Source: Filifactor alocis ATCC 35896
GTDB lineage: Bacteria; Bacillota; Clostridia; Peptostreptococcales; Filifactoraceae
Assembly: GCF_000163895.2 (NCBI RefSeq)
Contig: NC_016630.1
Coordinates: forward strand, 124,001 to 188,000
Reading direction: 5' to 3'
Length of the DNA stretch: 64,000 nucleotides
Shown here: positions 35,433 to 44,232 of the stretch, piece by piece
Numbering within the stretch: the stretch's first letter is position 1
Layout of the letters: the number at the start of each line of letters is the position of its first letter
Position numbers and translations under genes: made by a program
The notes under the pieces: model-generated
Seen by the model: only the letters and a program-made list of their open reading frames with translations
Database searches by the model: none
What the model was told of the DNA's origin: nothing

Positions 35433-38400
35433 ATGAATATTTTAATTGTGGGTAGCGGAGCAAGAGAACATGCAATTGGATATAAAATTCACATAGATAA
35501 CCCTGATGATAAGTTATATTTTGCACCCGGCAATGCCGGATGTAGTATGATTGGAGAATGTGTTGATATTTTAGCAACAGATAAAGGAAAAATAGTAGAC
35601 TTTGCAAAAAACAATAAAATAGATTTCGTTGTAATAGGTCCGGAAGATCCTCTGTGCGAAGAATTAGCAGATGCTTTAGAATCAGAGCATATAAAAGTTT
35701 TCGGAGTAAAGAAAGAGTCAGCTCGATTAGAAGAGAGCAAGGCTTATGCAAAAGAATTTATGAATCAACACAATATGCCTACAGCAAAGTACAAAAAATG
35801 TACTACAAAAGAAGAAGCTGTGGCTTATGCTAGAGAATTAAGAACGAATAATCCTTCAAAAACTGTTGTTTTGAAAGCAGATGGATTGTGTCAAGGCAAA
35901 GGAGTTGTGATTGCTGAAAATGATACAATGATAGAATCCTATTGTTCTGATATCTTTGACAAAAAAATATTTGGAGAAACTTCTCTAGTTGTTGAAGAAT
36001 ACTTAGACGGATTTGAAATTTCTCAATTATGTTTTGTAGACAATCATACGATTGTTGCAATGCCAACTGTGAAAGATCATAAAAAGATTTATGAAGGAGA
36101 AAAGGGAGATAATACCGGTGGGATGGGGACATATAGCCCTAATCTACAAGGGGATGCCTACTATTCCGAGATAGAAGAAAAAATTATGAAACCTTTTATG
36201 GAAGGTTTGAAAAAAGAAAATTTAGATTTCCGAGGAGTTATTTTCTTTGGACTTATGGTAACAACGGATGGTGTGAAAGTATTGGAGTTCAATACGCGAT
36301 TCGGGGATCCTGAGACACAATCTATTATGTTAAGATTAGATACTAATTTGATGGATATCTTTGTTGCTGTTAGTGAAAATAAATTGAACGAAGTAAAGCC
36401 TGTTTTTAATGATAAAAAAGTTATTACAACGGTTATGGCATCCAACGGATATCCTAAAAAATATGAAAAGGGTGCTGTAATTGAAGGGTTAGATAAAGTA
36501 GATGAAGATGTTACAGTATTTCATGCAGGAACATCCTATAAAGATGGTAAAATTGTGACAAACGGTGGTCGTGTGCTTAGTATTTCTACTGCACAAGACG
36601 ATTTTGAAACAGCCTATGATAAAGTGTATGATACAATTTCGAAGATAACTTTTGACGGTGCAGTTTATAGAAAGGATATTTCACCATTGGTAAAAAGAGT
36701 ATATGTTGCTAAAAAAGATAACTATGATATAGAGAGTGAACCTCTAAAAAAAGAGTTGGAAGAAAGTTTGAAGATAACGATTCCTCGCTTGAAAATATAT
36801 CAACGATACGATATTCAGAATTTAACGGATGAAGAAATAAGAAGAATTTCCAGAACCATTTTGAGTGAGAGTCCGGTAGATGATATTTACTTGTTTGACG
36901 ATGCATTACAATTGGAAAAAAGATTAGGTCAAAGTATCGTTGTAAAATATCATAGAGGACAGTTTGATCAAAGAGAACAAGGTTTGATAGAAGCAGTCGC
37001 GGTAGCAATCGAAAAAGACGATGTATTGGCGAGAAGTGAGAAGGTATATTTTTTTGAAGGAGATTTTTCAGAATCTGAATGGAAACAGATAGAATCTCTG
37101 TTGATTAACCCTGTAGATCAACAAAAAGGTAAGTTGTTAGGTATTCCTACTACTTTGGAAGATCAATTTGAGACAGAGATTAACAATGAAATTTATGAAG
37201 GGTTTATTGAGTATACAGAATCACAATTAAAAGAATTTTTTCATGAAAAATCTTTAGCAATGAGTTTTGAAGATTTGCTTTGTATCTATCACTATTTTAA
37301 AGAAGAAAAAAGAAATCCGAGTCATACGGAATTAGATATGCTGGATACTTATTGGTCTGATCACTGTAGACATACCACTTTCCAGACAATTTTGGAGGAT
37401 GTTCATTTTCCACAAGTAAAAAATAAGTTGGATGAGTTGGTACAACAGGCATATGAAGATTATTTGAATACCAGAACGGAATTAAATAGAACGAAACCGG
37501 TTACGTTGATGGATTTGGCAACCATTGTAGCCAGATATATGAGAGCAAACGGAAGCTTAGAAGATTTGGAAGTATCCGAAGAGATTAACGCTTGTTCTAT
37601 CAAAGTAAAAGTACGTGTAGGAAACGAATTAGAAGATTATTTGTTGATGTTCAAAAATGAAACACATAACCATCCAACTGAAATAGAACCTTTCGGGGGT
37701 GCAGCTACCTGTTTAGGTGGAGCGATCAGAGATCCGCTTTCCGGAAGAGCTTATGTATATCAAGCAATGAGAGTTACCGGTTCAGCCGATCCTAGAGAAT
37801 CATTGGAAGAAACTCTACCTGGAAAATTACCTCAAAGAAAGATTACACAAGGAGCGGCGAAAGGATATAGTTCTTACGGAAATCAAATTGGATTAACAAC
37901 AGGTTTAGTTGATGAAATATATCACGAGGGATATAAAGCAAAGCGTATGGAAGTAGGTGCAGTGATTGCTGCTGCACCGGCTGAAAATGTGAAACGAGAA
38001 GAGCCTGTGAAAGGAGATGTCATCTTATTATTAGGAGGAAAGACAGGTAGAGATGGAGTAGGTGGAGCGACAGGTTCATCCAAAGTTCACACTGCTGATT
38101 CTATCACAACATCATCTGCCGAAGTACAAAAAGGAAATGCTCCTACAGAAAGAAAAATCCAACGTCTCTTTAGAAATCCGGATGCGGCCAAAATGATTAA
38201 AAAATGTAATGATTTTGGTGCGGGAGGAGTTAGCGTTGCGATAGGAGAATTAGCTGATTCTTTAGAAATACACTTAGAAAATGTTCCGTTAAAATATTTG
38301 GGATTGACACCGAGAGAAATTGCAATTTCAGAATCTCAAGAGCGTATGGCTGTAGTGTTGGATGCAAGAGAAGTCGATAGATTTATGAATCTTTGTTATC

Positions 38401-40388
38401 AAGAAAACTTAGAAGTAACAAAGGTTGCAGAAGTTACAGACACCGGTCGTCTCATTATGAAGTACAACGATATGGTAATTGTTGATTTATCAAGAGAGTT
38501 TTTAAATTCTGCCGGAGCGTCAAGACGTCAGTCTATCAAAGTAGAATCTGTGCAAGAACAAGATTTCTTCAAACCGGAATTACCGGAAGGCTCATTACAG
38601 GAACAGTTAGAACAAGCAATGTCAGATTTGAATCGTTGCAGCAAGAAAACATTAGTAGAAAGATTTGACTCTTCTATCGGAAAGAATACAGTTCTTTCTC
38701 CATTGGGAGGAGAGTTCCAAATTACTCCAAGCCAAGCGATGGTAGCCAAAATTCCTTCCTTAAAAGGAAATGTCAGCACAGTAAGTATTATGAGCTATGG
38801 ATTTGACCCTTATCTAAGTGAAAAAAGTACATTTTTAGGTGCTTACTATGCAGTAGTGGAGAGTTTGTGTAAGATTGCTGCAGTTGGTGCAAATGCACTT
38901 CTTTCCAGATTATCTTTCCAAGAATATTTTGAAAAATTGGGAGAAGAGGATACAAAATGGGCAAAACCGTTTATGGCTTTGTTGGGAGCATATAAGATTA
39001 CAAAAGAGTTGAATATTCCACCGATTGGAGGAAAAGATTCCATGTCGGGAACTTTTCATCATCTGAGTGTGCCACCGACTTTAATTTCTTTTGCAGTTGC
39101 AACGGAAGATATTGAACAAATTATTTCGACTGAATTAAAAGGAAATGCAAAATTAGGACTCTTAGTTACTGATAGAACAGAAGAAGGCGTGTTAGATATT
39201 GATTCCTTCAAAAGAAATTTAGAAACATTGAGAAATGGAATAAAAGACAAGAATATTATCTCCTGTAATGCAATTACTCATAAAGGAAGCTTGCCATTAC
39301 TATTAGAGATGGCAATGGGAAATAATATCGGAATTGATGTAAGTTATGATGAATCACTGTTCTATGAAAAATTATTCGGCTCATTTGTTATTGAGTACAA
39401 AGACGAAATAGATGGAGTAGAGAATATAGGGATTTCTTCCATCACAAATTCAGATTGGATCGTAAATGGAGAAAAACTAAAGAAAGAAAAAATATCTTAT
39501 GCATATAGAAACACTTTAGAAAAGGTATTTTCACCTGAAATTCCAACAGATGATTCTGTTAAGTTATCTGATATTAAACCAACTGAAAAATCAGTCAGAA
39601 AATCCACAAAACCGGTAGATGTACCTAAAGTAATCATTCCTGTGTTCCCAGGTACAAACTGTGAGTATGATTCAGCAAATGCATTTGAACAAGTTGGAGC
39701 AAAGGCAGAAATCTTTATCTTGAATAATCTGTCCATCGAGGATATGAAAAAATCCATTGATGAGCTTGCAAGAAAAATATCGGAATCACAAATTCTGTTT
39801 ATTCCGGGAGGGTTCAGTTTGGGTGATGAACCGGACGGCTCCGGAAAATTCATAGCAAGTGTGATTCGAAATCCAAAAATTGCTGAAGCGATTAACCATC
39901 TTCTAACAGAAAATGACGGTTTAATTCTTGGTATTTGCAATGGATTTCAAGCATTGATAAAAACCGGATTATTACCTCACGGAAAAATTTGTGATGTAGA
40001 GGAAACAAGTCCTACCTTGACTTACAATAATATCGGTAGACATATTGCAAGAATGGTGGATACAAAAGTAGTTTCTATGACATCTCCATGGTTATCTCAT
40101 GTAGATGAAAAACAAATATACCGTATTCCTATTTCTCACGGGGAAGGAAGATTTATTTGCACGGAAGAAATGTTAAATTCATTAAAAGAAAACGGACAGA
40201 TAGCATTTGCTTATTTAGATAACCCGAACGGTTCTGTAGCAAATATCGAAGGAATTACAAGTCCTGACGGAAAAATTTTAGGAAAGATGGCTCACTCTGA
40301 ACGTGTCGAGAACGATTTATATAAAAATATTCCTAATATGGAAAAACAACAATTATTTAGAAGTGGGGTAGAGTACTTCTTAAAATAG
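35433..40388 (+). CDS. PurD-PurL fusion: GAR synthetase joined to FGAM synthase
   Basis: A single 1651-residue frame. Residues 1 to about 417 are a complete PurD (ILIVGSGAREHAIGY at the N-terminus, ATP-grasp KADGLCQGKGVVIAE, NTRFGDPETQ, ending FDGAVYRKDI). PurL starts at once, near residue 419 (LVKRVYVAKKDNYD), and is the long type: YWSDHCRHTTF, NETHNHPTEIEPFGGAA, GGKTGRDGVGGATGSS, GGKDSMSGTF, then a glutaminase domain (about 1399-1651) with nucleophile Cys1502 in LGICNGFQAL and His/Glu in SHGEGRF. Both halves have normal length and all key residues, and there is no linker. A TTG at 36687 with AGAAAGGA upstream is a possible internal start for free PurL. The ATG at 35433 has AAAGGA upstream. 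A terminator follows. Confidence 0.95.
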   Translation: MNILIVGSGAREHAIGYKIHIDNPDDKLYFAPGNAGCSMIGECVDILATDKGKIVDFAKNNKIDFVVIGPEDPLCEELADALESEHIKVFGVKKESARLEESKAYAKEFMNQHNMPTAKYKKCTTKEEAVAYARELRTNNPSKTVVLKADGLCQGKGVVIAENDTMIESYCSDIFDKKIFGETSLVVEEYLDGFEISQLCFVDNHTIVAMPTVKDHKKIYEGEKGDNTGGMGTYSPNLQGDAYYSEIEEKIMKPFMEGLKKENLDFRGVIFFGLMVTTDGVKVLEFNTRFGDPETQSIMLRLDTNLMDIFVAVSENKLNEVKPVFNDKKVITTVMASNGYPKKYEKGAVIEGLDKVDEDVTVFHAGTSYKDGKIVTNGGRVLSISTAQDDFETAYDKVYDTISKITFDGAVYRKDISPLVKRVYVAKKDNYDIESEPLKKELEESLKITIPRLKIYQRYDIQNLTDEEIRRISRTILSESPVDDIYLFDDALQLEKRLGQSIVVKYHRGQFDQREQGLIEAVAVAIEKDDVLARSEKVYFFEGDFSESEWKQIESLLINPVDQQKGKLLGIPTTLEDQFETEINNEIYEGFIEYTESQLKEFFHEKSLAMSFEDLLCIYHYFKEEKRNPSHTELDMLDTYWSDHCRHTTFQTILEDVHFPQVKNKLDELVQQAYEDYLNTRTELNRTKPVTLMDLATIVARYMRANGSLEDLEVSEEINACSIKVKVRVGNELEDYLLMFKNETHNHPTEIEPFGGAATCLGGAIRDPLSGRAYVYQAMRVTGSADPRESLEETLPGKLPQRKITQGAAKGYSSYGNQIGLTTGLVDEIYHEGYKAKRMEVGAVIAAAPAENVKREEPVKGDVILLLGGKTGRDGVGGATGSSKVHTADSITTSSAEVQKGNAPTERKIQRLFRNPDAAKMIKKCNDFGAGGVSVAIGELADSLEIHLENVPLKYLGLTPREIAISESQERMAVVLDAREVDRFMNLCYQENLEVTKVAEVTDTGRLIMKYNDMVIVDLSREFLNSAGASRRQSIKVESVQEQDFFKPELPEGSLQEQLEQAMSDLNRCSKKTLVERFDSSIGKNTVLSPLGGEFQITPSQAMVAKIPSLKGNVSTVSIMSYGFDPYLSEKSTFLGAYYAVVESLCKIAAVGANALLSRLSFQEYFEKLGEEDTKWAKPFMALLGAYKITKELNIPPIGGKDSMSGTFHHLSVPPTLISFAVATEDIEQIISTELKGNAKLGLLVTDRTEEGVLDIDSFKRNLETLRNGIKDKNIISCNAITHKGSLPLLLEMAMGNNIGIDVSYDESLFYEKLFGSFVIEYKDEIDGVENIGISSITNSDWIVNGEKLKKEKISYAYRNTLEKVFSPEIPTDDSVKLSDIKPTEKSVRKSTKPVDVPKVIIPVFPGTNCEYDSANAFEQVGAKAEIFILNNLSIEDMKKSIDELARKISESQILFIPGGFSLGDEPDGSGKFIASVIRNPKIAEAINHLLTENDGLILGICNGFQALIKTGLLPHGKICDVEETSPTLTYNNIGRHIARMVDTKVVSMTSPWLSHVDEKQIYRIPISHGEGRFICTEEMLNSLKENGQIAFAYLDNPNGSVANIEGITSPDGKILGKMAHSERVENDLYKNIPNMEKQQLFRSGVEYFLK

Positions 40389-40445
40389 GAAGGATGTAAA
40401 AAATTAGTAGTAATATTATACAAAATTAAACATTGAATTATATTG

Positions 40446-40500
40446 AAATACCGACTTTTAGAATAAGAATCGAAATTCTTATTTTAAGGTCGGTATTTTT
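40446..40500 (+). terminator. Terminator of the purine cluster
   Basis: AAATACCGACTTTTAGAATAAG pairs along its length with the segment ending TTAAGGTCGGTATTTTT: a long stem with a small bulge and a terminal T-run. Confidence 0.85.
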
Positions 40501-40646
40501 ATGAGTGAAGAAAAACGTGGAAATTGTTTGATTTTAGTACAAAAATAAAGAAAATCCCACGCCTATGACCTAACTCAACAATGTTATAGCATGTGATTTA
40601 GCTCATAAACGAGGGATGTTTAATAGATTTTATTTAAGATAGTACT

Positions 40647-41840
40647 TTATTTTCTTCCGGGATAAGCTTGAAGAGCTTTGTCCAAAACAGTCATAGCTTT
40701 TTGAAGTTCTTCTGTATTTAAAATATATGCGATACGAGCTTCATCTTCACCGATTCCAGGTGTAGAATAGAATCCTTCTAAAGGAGCCATCATTAAAGTT
40801 TCTCCGTTATAATCAAACTCTTCAAGACACCAAATAATGAATTTTTCTGCATTATCTACCGGTAATTTAACAGATACATAAAATGCACCTTTTGGTTCTT
40901 TACAAATTACCCCATCCATTTTTTGTAGAGCACCATAAACAATATCTCTTCTCTTAGTGTATTCTTCATTTACTTCTTTGAAATAATCAGTAGGTGTTTT
41001 GTATAATTCTATTGCACCTATTTGTTCTATTGTAGGTACGCATAATCTTCCTTGACATAATTTTAATATTTCTTGGATAAGATCCTTGTTTTTGGAGGCA
41101 ATAGAACCGATTCTTGCTCCGCAAGCACTATATCGTTTTGACACGCTGTCAATAATGATGACTCTATCTTCTGCTTCTTTGAAGTTTCCAAGAGAAATAT
41201 ACTCTAATCCATCGTAAACAAACTCACGATAAACCTCATCAGCAAGAATAAATAGATTGTGTTCAATACAAATATCAACAAGCATTTTTAATTCGTCTTT
41301 TGTATAGACAACACCGGTAGGATTTCCGGGATTTGATAGAATAATAGATTTTGTATTGGGCTTGATTTTTTTGACTAAATCTTCTTTTTTGGGAAGATGA
41401 AAACCTTCTTCTGCTTTAGTAGTGATTCCATCTACGGTAACATTTACTGCTGAAGCAAATCCGTTATAATTTGTATAGAATGGTTCAGGAACTAAAACTT
41501 CATCTCCTGCGTCACAAGTTGCGATAATGGCAAATAAAAGAGCTTCGCTACCACCGTTGGTAATCAATATTTCATCGTCTTGAAAATCCATATTGTATGT
41601 TTTGTAGTAGTTGGAAATTGCTTTGATTAACTCCGGATTTCCTTGAGAACCATCATATGCCAAAACTTTTTTATTAAAGTTTCCTAATGCTTCAAAAAAT
41701 GCAGGTGGAGTTTTGATATCGGGTTGACCTATATTCAACGGATATACTTTTTTTCCTGCTTTTCTTGCTTTTTCTGCATAAGGAACAAGTCTTCTGATAG
41801 GAGAAGCTTGCATAGAAGTAATACGGTTTGAAAATTTCAT
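40647..41840 (-). CDS. PLP-dependent aminotransferase, class I/II
   Basis: A 397-residue aspartate-aminotransferase-like enzyme. Conserved blocks: YPLNIGQPDIKTPP, ITNGGSEALLFAI, the substrate/cofactor segment LSNPGNPTGVVY, LADEVYREFVY, and the PLP Lys in IIDSVSKRYSACGARIGS. C-terminal Arg for the substrate carboxylate is in GEDEARIAYI. The amino acid used cannot be read from sequence; aspartate, alanine or aromatic amino acids are possible. GGAGG precedes the ATG. Monocistronic and divergent from the Usp-like gene. Confidence 0.92.
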   Translation of the reverse strand: MKFSNRITSMQASPIRRLVPYAEKARKAGKKVYPLNIGQPDIKTPPAFFEALGNFNKKVLAYDGSQGNPELIKAISNYYKTYNMDFQDDEILITNGGSEALLFAIIATCDAGDEVLVPEPFYTNYNGFASAVNVTVDGITTKAEEGFHLPKKEDLVKKIKPNTKSIILSNPGNPTGVVYTKDELKMLVDICIEHNLFILADEVYREFVYDGLEYISLGNFKEAEDRVIIIDSVSKRYSACGARIGSIASKNKDLIQEILKLCQGRLCVPTIEQIGAIELYKTPTDYFKEVNEEYTKRRDIVYGALQKMDGVICKEPKGAFYVSVKLPVDNAEKFIIWCLEEFDYNGETLMMAPLEGFYSTPGIGEDEARIAYILNTEELQKAMTVLDKALQAYPGRK

Positions 41841-41967
41841 AATTTATCCTCCAAATAGAAAAATTTTACATAATAAAGTATGTAATTATAGTGATATAGT
41901 ATATATTATATACAAAAAAATGAAAGATTGCAATTGAATGTAATGTTTTAAAAATTATTCTTTCTAT

Positions 41968-41996
41968 TTTACATTTGATGTGTTTTAAGATATAAT
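41968..41996 (+). promoter_or_regulatory. Sigma-A promoter of the Usp-like gene
   Basis: TTTACA (41968-41973), 17-base spacer, TATAAT (41991-41996); about 70 bases before the gene start. Confidence 0.7.
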
Positions 41997-42068
41997 ATGT
42001 AGTGTACAGGATAGATGAAAATCATGTGGTTCTTTTATACATTAACTGAGACTCGAGAGGTGTAACAA

Positions 42069-42452
42069 ATGGAGAATATAATGGTTTGTGTGACAGGACA
42101 GATGCAGTGTAAGAGACTATTGTCGTACGCACTTGATTTACAGAAAGATAAAGAACAAGAGGTTTATTTGGTGCATGTTTCAGTAACAGAAAATAAAAAT
42201 TTTACTGATTCGATGGATGCACTGGAGTATTTATATGATCAAGCGGTAAAGAATGGTGCAAGTCTTAGTGTTTTGAAGCCGAAAACAACGATATTAGATA
42301 CTCTTGTAGATTTTATCAAAAAGAATCACGTTGTTTCGGTAGTGATGGGAGAGACAAGAGAGGCGATATCAGAAAACAGTATGATAGAGAGACTCAAAAA
42401 GAAAGCAAAAGAAAGTGATATGGAGATAGAAATTCATATCGTAAAGAAATAG
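42069..42452 (+). CDS. Universal-stress-protein-like (KdpD-type Usp domain) protein
   Basis: A 127-residue protein with the alpha/beta Usp fold as in the cytosolic domain of KdpD: N-terminal strand NIMVCVTGQMQCKRLLSYAL, VYLVHVSV, then VSVVMGETREAISENSMIERLKKKA near the C-terminus. Glycine-rich ATP-binding residues are incomplete compared with ATP-binding Usp proteins, so ligand binding is uncertain. Single gene with its own promoter and terminator. Function is unknown. Confidence 0.7.
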   Translation: MENIMVCVTGQMQCKRLLSYALDLQKDKEQEVYLVHVSVTENKNFTDSMDALEYLYDQAVKNGASLSVLKPKTTILDTLVDFIKKNHVVSVVMGETREAISENSMIERLKKKAKESDMEIEIHIVKK

Positions 42453-42493
42453 AAGGACTATTATACACAATATATAGTCTTATATGTAAAACG

Positions 42494-42526
42494 AAAACTA
42501 GGAAATTAGAATATTCCTAGTTTTTT
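42494..42526 (+). terminator. Terminator of the Usp-like gene
   Basis: AAAACTAGGAA (42494-42504) pairs with TTCCTAGTTTT (42514-42524), followed by T. Confidence 0.88.
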
Positions 42527-42586
42527 GTATAAAGAAAACCACGCGATAGTCGCGTGGTTCAAAAAAGCTTAAGCGGTGAAAAAAAA

Positions 42587-42650
42587 CCTCCTAATGTGCT
42601 AAACTGTATAAAAGCCTGCCAGCTGATGAAAAACAGAATAGATTAGGAGG
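42587..42650 (+). promoter_or_regulatory. Ribosome-site-sequestering stem in the IS200 transposase leader
   Basis: CCTCCTAAT (42587-42595) is the exact complement of ATTAGGAGG (42642-42650), which is the ribosome binding site of the transposase gene. Pairing would hide it. IS200 of enteric bacteria is known to use a similar leader hairpin to keep transposase low. Confidence 0.7.
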
Positions 42651-42659
42651 AACATTAAA

Positions 42660-43130
42660 ATGTCTCAACAAAATAATGTCAATAACAGTTTAGCACATAC
42701 CAAATGGAATTGTAAGTACCATGTAGTATTTGCACCAAAATATAGAAGAAAAGTCTTTTATGGAGAAAAAAAGGAAGCGATAAGAGATATAATAAGAACA
42801 TTATGTCAGTGGAAAGGAGTTGAAATAATAGAAGGAGAAGTTTGTCCCGATCATATACATCTATTACTTAGTATACCACCAAAAATAAGTGTATCGAGTT
42901 TCATGGGATATCTGAAAGGAAAAAGCAGTCTAATGATATTTCAAAAATATGGAAACATGAAGTTTGCATATAGAAACAGAGAGTTTTGGTGTAAAGGATA
43001 TTACGTAGATACCGTAGGTAAAAATACAAAAGCAATACAGGAATATATATCAAATCAATTGAAAGTAGATAGAGAAAGTGATCAATTAAGTATATTTGAT
43101 CCGAGAGACCCGTTTACGGGTAGCAAATAA
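42660..43130 (+). CDS. tnpA: IS200/IS605-family transposase TnpA
   Basis: A 156-residue Y1 HUH transposase for single-strand DNA transposition. The HUH motif is in VCPDHIHLLLSIPPK, the catalytic Tyr in AIQEYISNQL, and the conserved N-terminal block is WNCKYHVVFAPKYRRKVFYG, with FWCKGYYVDTVG in the C-terminal half. The length is normal and the frame is intact. No tnpB is present. AGGAGG lies 10 bases before the ATG and can be paired by the leader. Confidence 0.95.
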   Translation: MSQQNNVNNSLAHTKWNCKYHVVFAPKYRRKVFYGEKKEAIRDIIRTLCQWKGVEIIEGEVCPDHIHLLLSIPPKISVSSFMGYLKGKSSLMIFQKYGNMKFAYRNREFWCKGYYVDTVGKNTKAIQEYISNQLKVDRESDQLSIFDPRDPFTGSK

Positions 43131-43229
43131 AAAATGCATGGCTGGCAGGCCAATAAAAAGCACACGTGTGTGCTGCCAGTTAAGATAGGGCTATGCCCGA
43201 AAATGAAAAACCACCGGCTATGCCGGTGG

Positions 43230-43553
43230 ATATTTATTTATTATTTCTGCATTTTTTCACTAAATATATTATAACAATTTATACCATTGTAGAAATCATA
43301 CCAAAATCCGATTAAATTATTGAATTTATCCAACCTCTACAAATTATCCTTTTGATTGTTTCATGAATCAGTTTATGTACACTTTCACAGAGTTTGTTGA
43401 TAACTTTTTTAAGTGTCTGAAACAATTCGTTTTTCAGGGAATCGTGAAATGTTTCTGTTGAGTTTTAAGTATAAGATAACTTTATAAATAGATATAAGAT
43501 GTGTTTTACATAATTTAGGAAAATTATAATCAGGTTGAATAAATGATTTTGCT
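43230..43553. other. Gap between IS200 element and the Fur-family gene; nothing recognised
   Basis: An AT-rich 324-base stretch. Only short open frames without ribosome sites are present, and I see no tRNA, riboswitch or clear terminator. It contains the 3' side of the minus-strand Fur-family gene. Confidence 0.5.
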
Positions 43554-43988
43554 TTAAAGTAATGATTTATTTTTTTGTTCTTCAAAATTTTTTTGACATT
43601 TAGGGCATATTCCAACAAATTCTAAATTATGACTAAGAATGGCGTATCCTGTTTTTTTATGGATAGACTGTTCAATTTCATTCATTGGACAATGGGGTAG
43701 AGTGGTGACAGCATTGCATATTTTGCAAATTAAGTTATGAGAGTGTTGGACACAGTTTCTTTGGTAGCAACTTTTTCCATCCATACCGGTATTTTTTAAC
43801 AAAATACCATTGTCAGACAAAAATCCTAAAATTCGATAGACAGTAGATAGACTCATAGATGTTGATTGTTTGATTACAAAAAAAAGTTCTTCTGCTGTAA
43901 TTGGAGCATTATAACGATCAATCGTTTCTAATATTATTTTTCTGTTCTTCGTCATTTTAATATTATTTTTTTCATTATTGTTATTCAT
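43554..43988 (-). CDS. Fur-family transcriptional regulator
   Basis: A 144-residue metal-responsive DNA-binding protein. The winged helix is in MTKNRKIILETIDRYNAPITAEELF and STVYRILGFLSDNGIL; metal-site residues include HSHNLICKIC, CPMNEIE and the second zinc pair CPKC. Two CxxC pairs form the structural zinc site common in Fur, Zur and PerR. It cannot be assigned to iron, zinc or peroxide by sequence alone; the neighbouring zinc/cadmium-type efflux operon makes Zur plausible. GGAGG lies before the ATG at 43986-43988; longer in-frame starts lack it. Confidence 0.9.
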   Translation of the reverse strand: MNNNNEKNNIKMTKNRKIILETIDRYNAPITAEELFFVIKQSTSMSLSTVYRILGFLSDNGILLKNTGMDGKSCYQRNCVQHSHNLICKICNAVTTLPHCPMNEIEQSIHKKTGYAILSHNLEFVGICPKCQKNFEEQKNKSLL

Positions 43989-44039
43989 TATTACAATCCC
44001 TCCATTCCTGAAATTATTTTTTAACCTAAATATATTAAT

Positions 44040-44068
44040 ATCATATCTTATTGAAAAAATTTTCGCAA
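44040..44068 (-). promoter_or_regulatory. Candidate promoter of the Fur-family gene
   Basis: On the minus strand TTGCGA (44063-44068), 17-base spacer and TATGAT (44040-44045), about 50 bases upstream of the start. Confidence 0.5.
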
Positions 44069-44121
44069 TATTATTTTCTATAAGCATACTTGTATAGATT
44101 CATTTTGTTTAAGGTGATGTG

Positions 44122-44150
44122 TTGACATGTAGATTGATAAGGGATATAAT
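44122..44150 (+). promoter_or_regulatory. Consensus sigma-A promoter of the metal-efflux operon
   Basis: TTGACA (44122-44127), exactly 17 bases, TATAAT (44145-44150): a perfect consensus promoter, which needs strong repression to be controlled. Confidence 0.9.
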
Positions 44151-44163
44151 TTACTTACAACAT

Positions 44164-44179
44164 ATGAACATATGCTCAT
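44164..44179. promoter_or_regulatory. Predicted ArsR/SmtB-type operator
   Basis: ATGAACATATGCTCAT is an 8+8 palindrome with one mismatched pair, closely like the ATGAACA..TGTTCAT operators of ArsR/SmtB/CzrA regulators. It begins 14 bases after the -10 element, covering the start of the transcript, where a bound repressor would block RNA polymerase. Confidence 0.75.
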
Positions 44180-44232
44180 CTATAGATTTGTTAGACTGTT
44201 ATGTTCTGAAAATTTTTTTAAGGAGGAGGACT

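Larger units (their letters stand above)
42537..43229 (+). mobile_element. IS200/IS605-family insertion sequence
   Basis: A short element with one Y1-transposase gene and end hairpins instead of terminal inverted repeats. Left-end hairpin: AACCACGCGA / TCGCGTGGTT (42537-42559, loop TAG). Right-end hairpin: CCACCGGC / GCCGGTGG (43211-43229, loop TAT). The right flank of the gene also carries GGGC-TAT-GCCC (43188-43198), the palindrome AGCACACGTGTGTGCT (43159-43174), and GCTGGCAGGC (43141-43150), which is the complement of GCCTGCCAGC at 42614-42623. Cleavage sites were not resolved, so borders are approximate. Confidence 0.85.

Noticed and set aside
43230..43553. Small RNA or tRNA gene in the gap after the IS200 element
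   Set aside because: No cloverleaf, promoter-terminator pair or conserved RNA motif could be seen.
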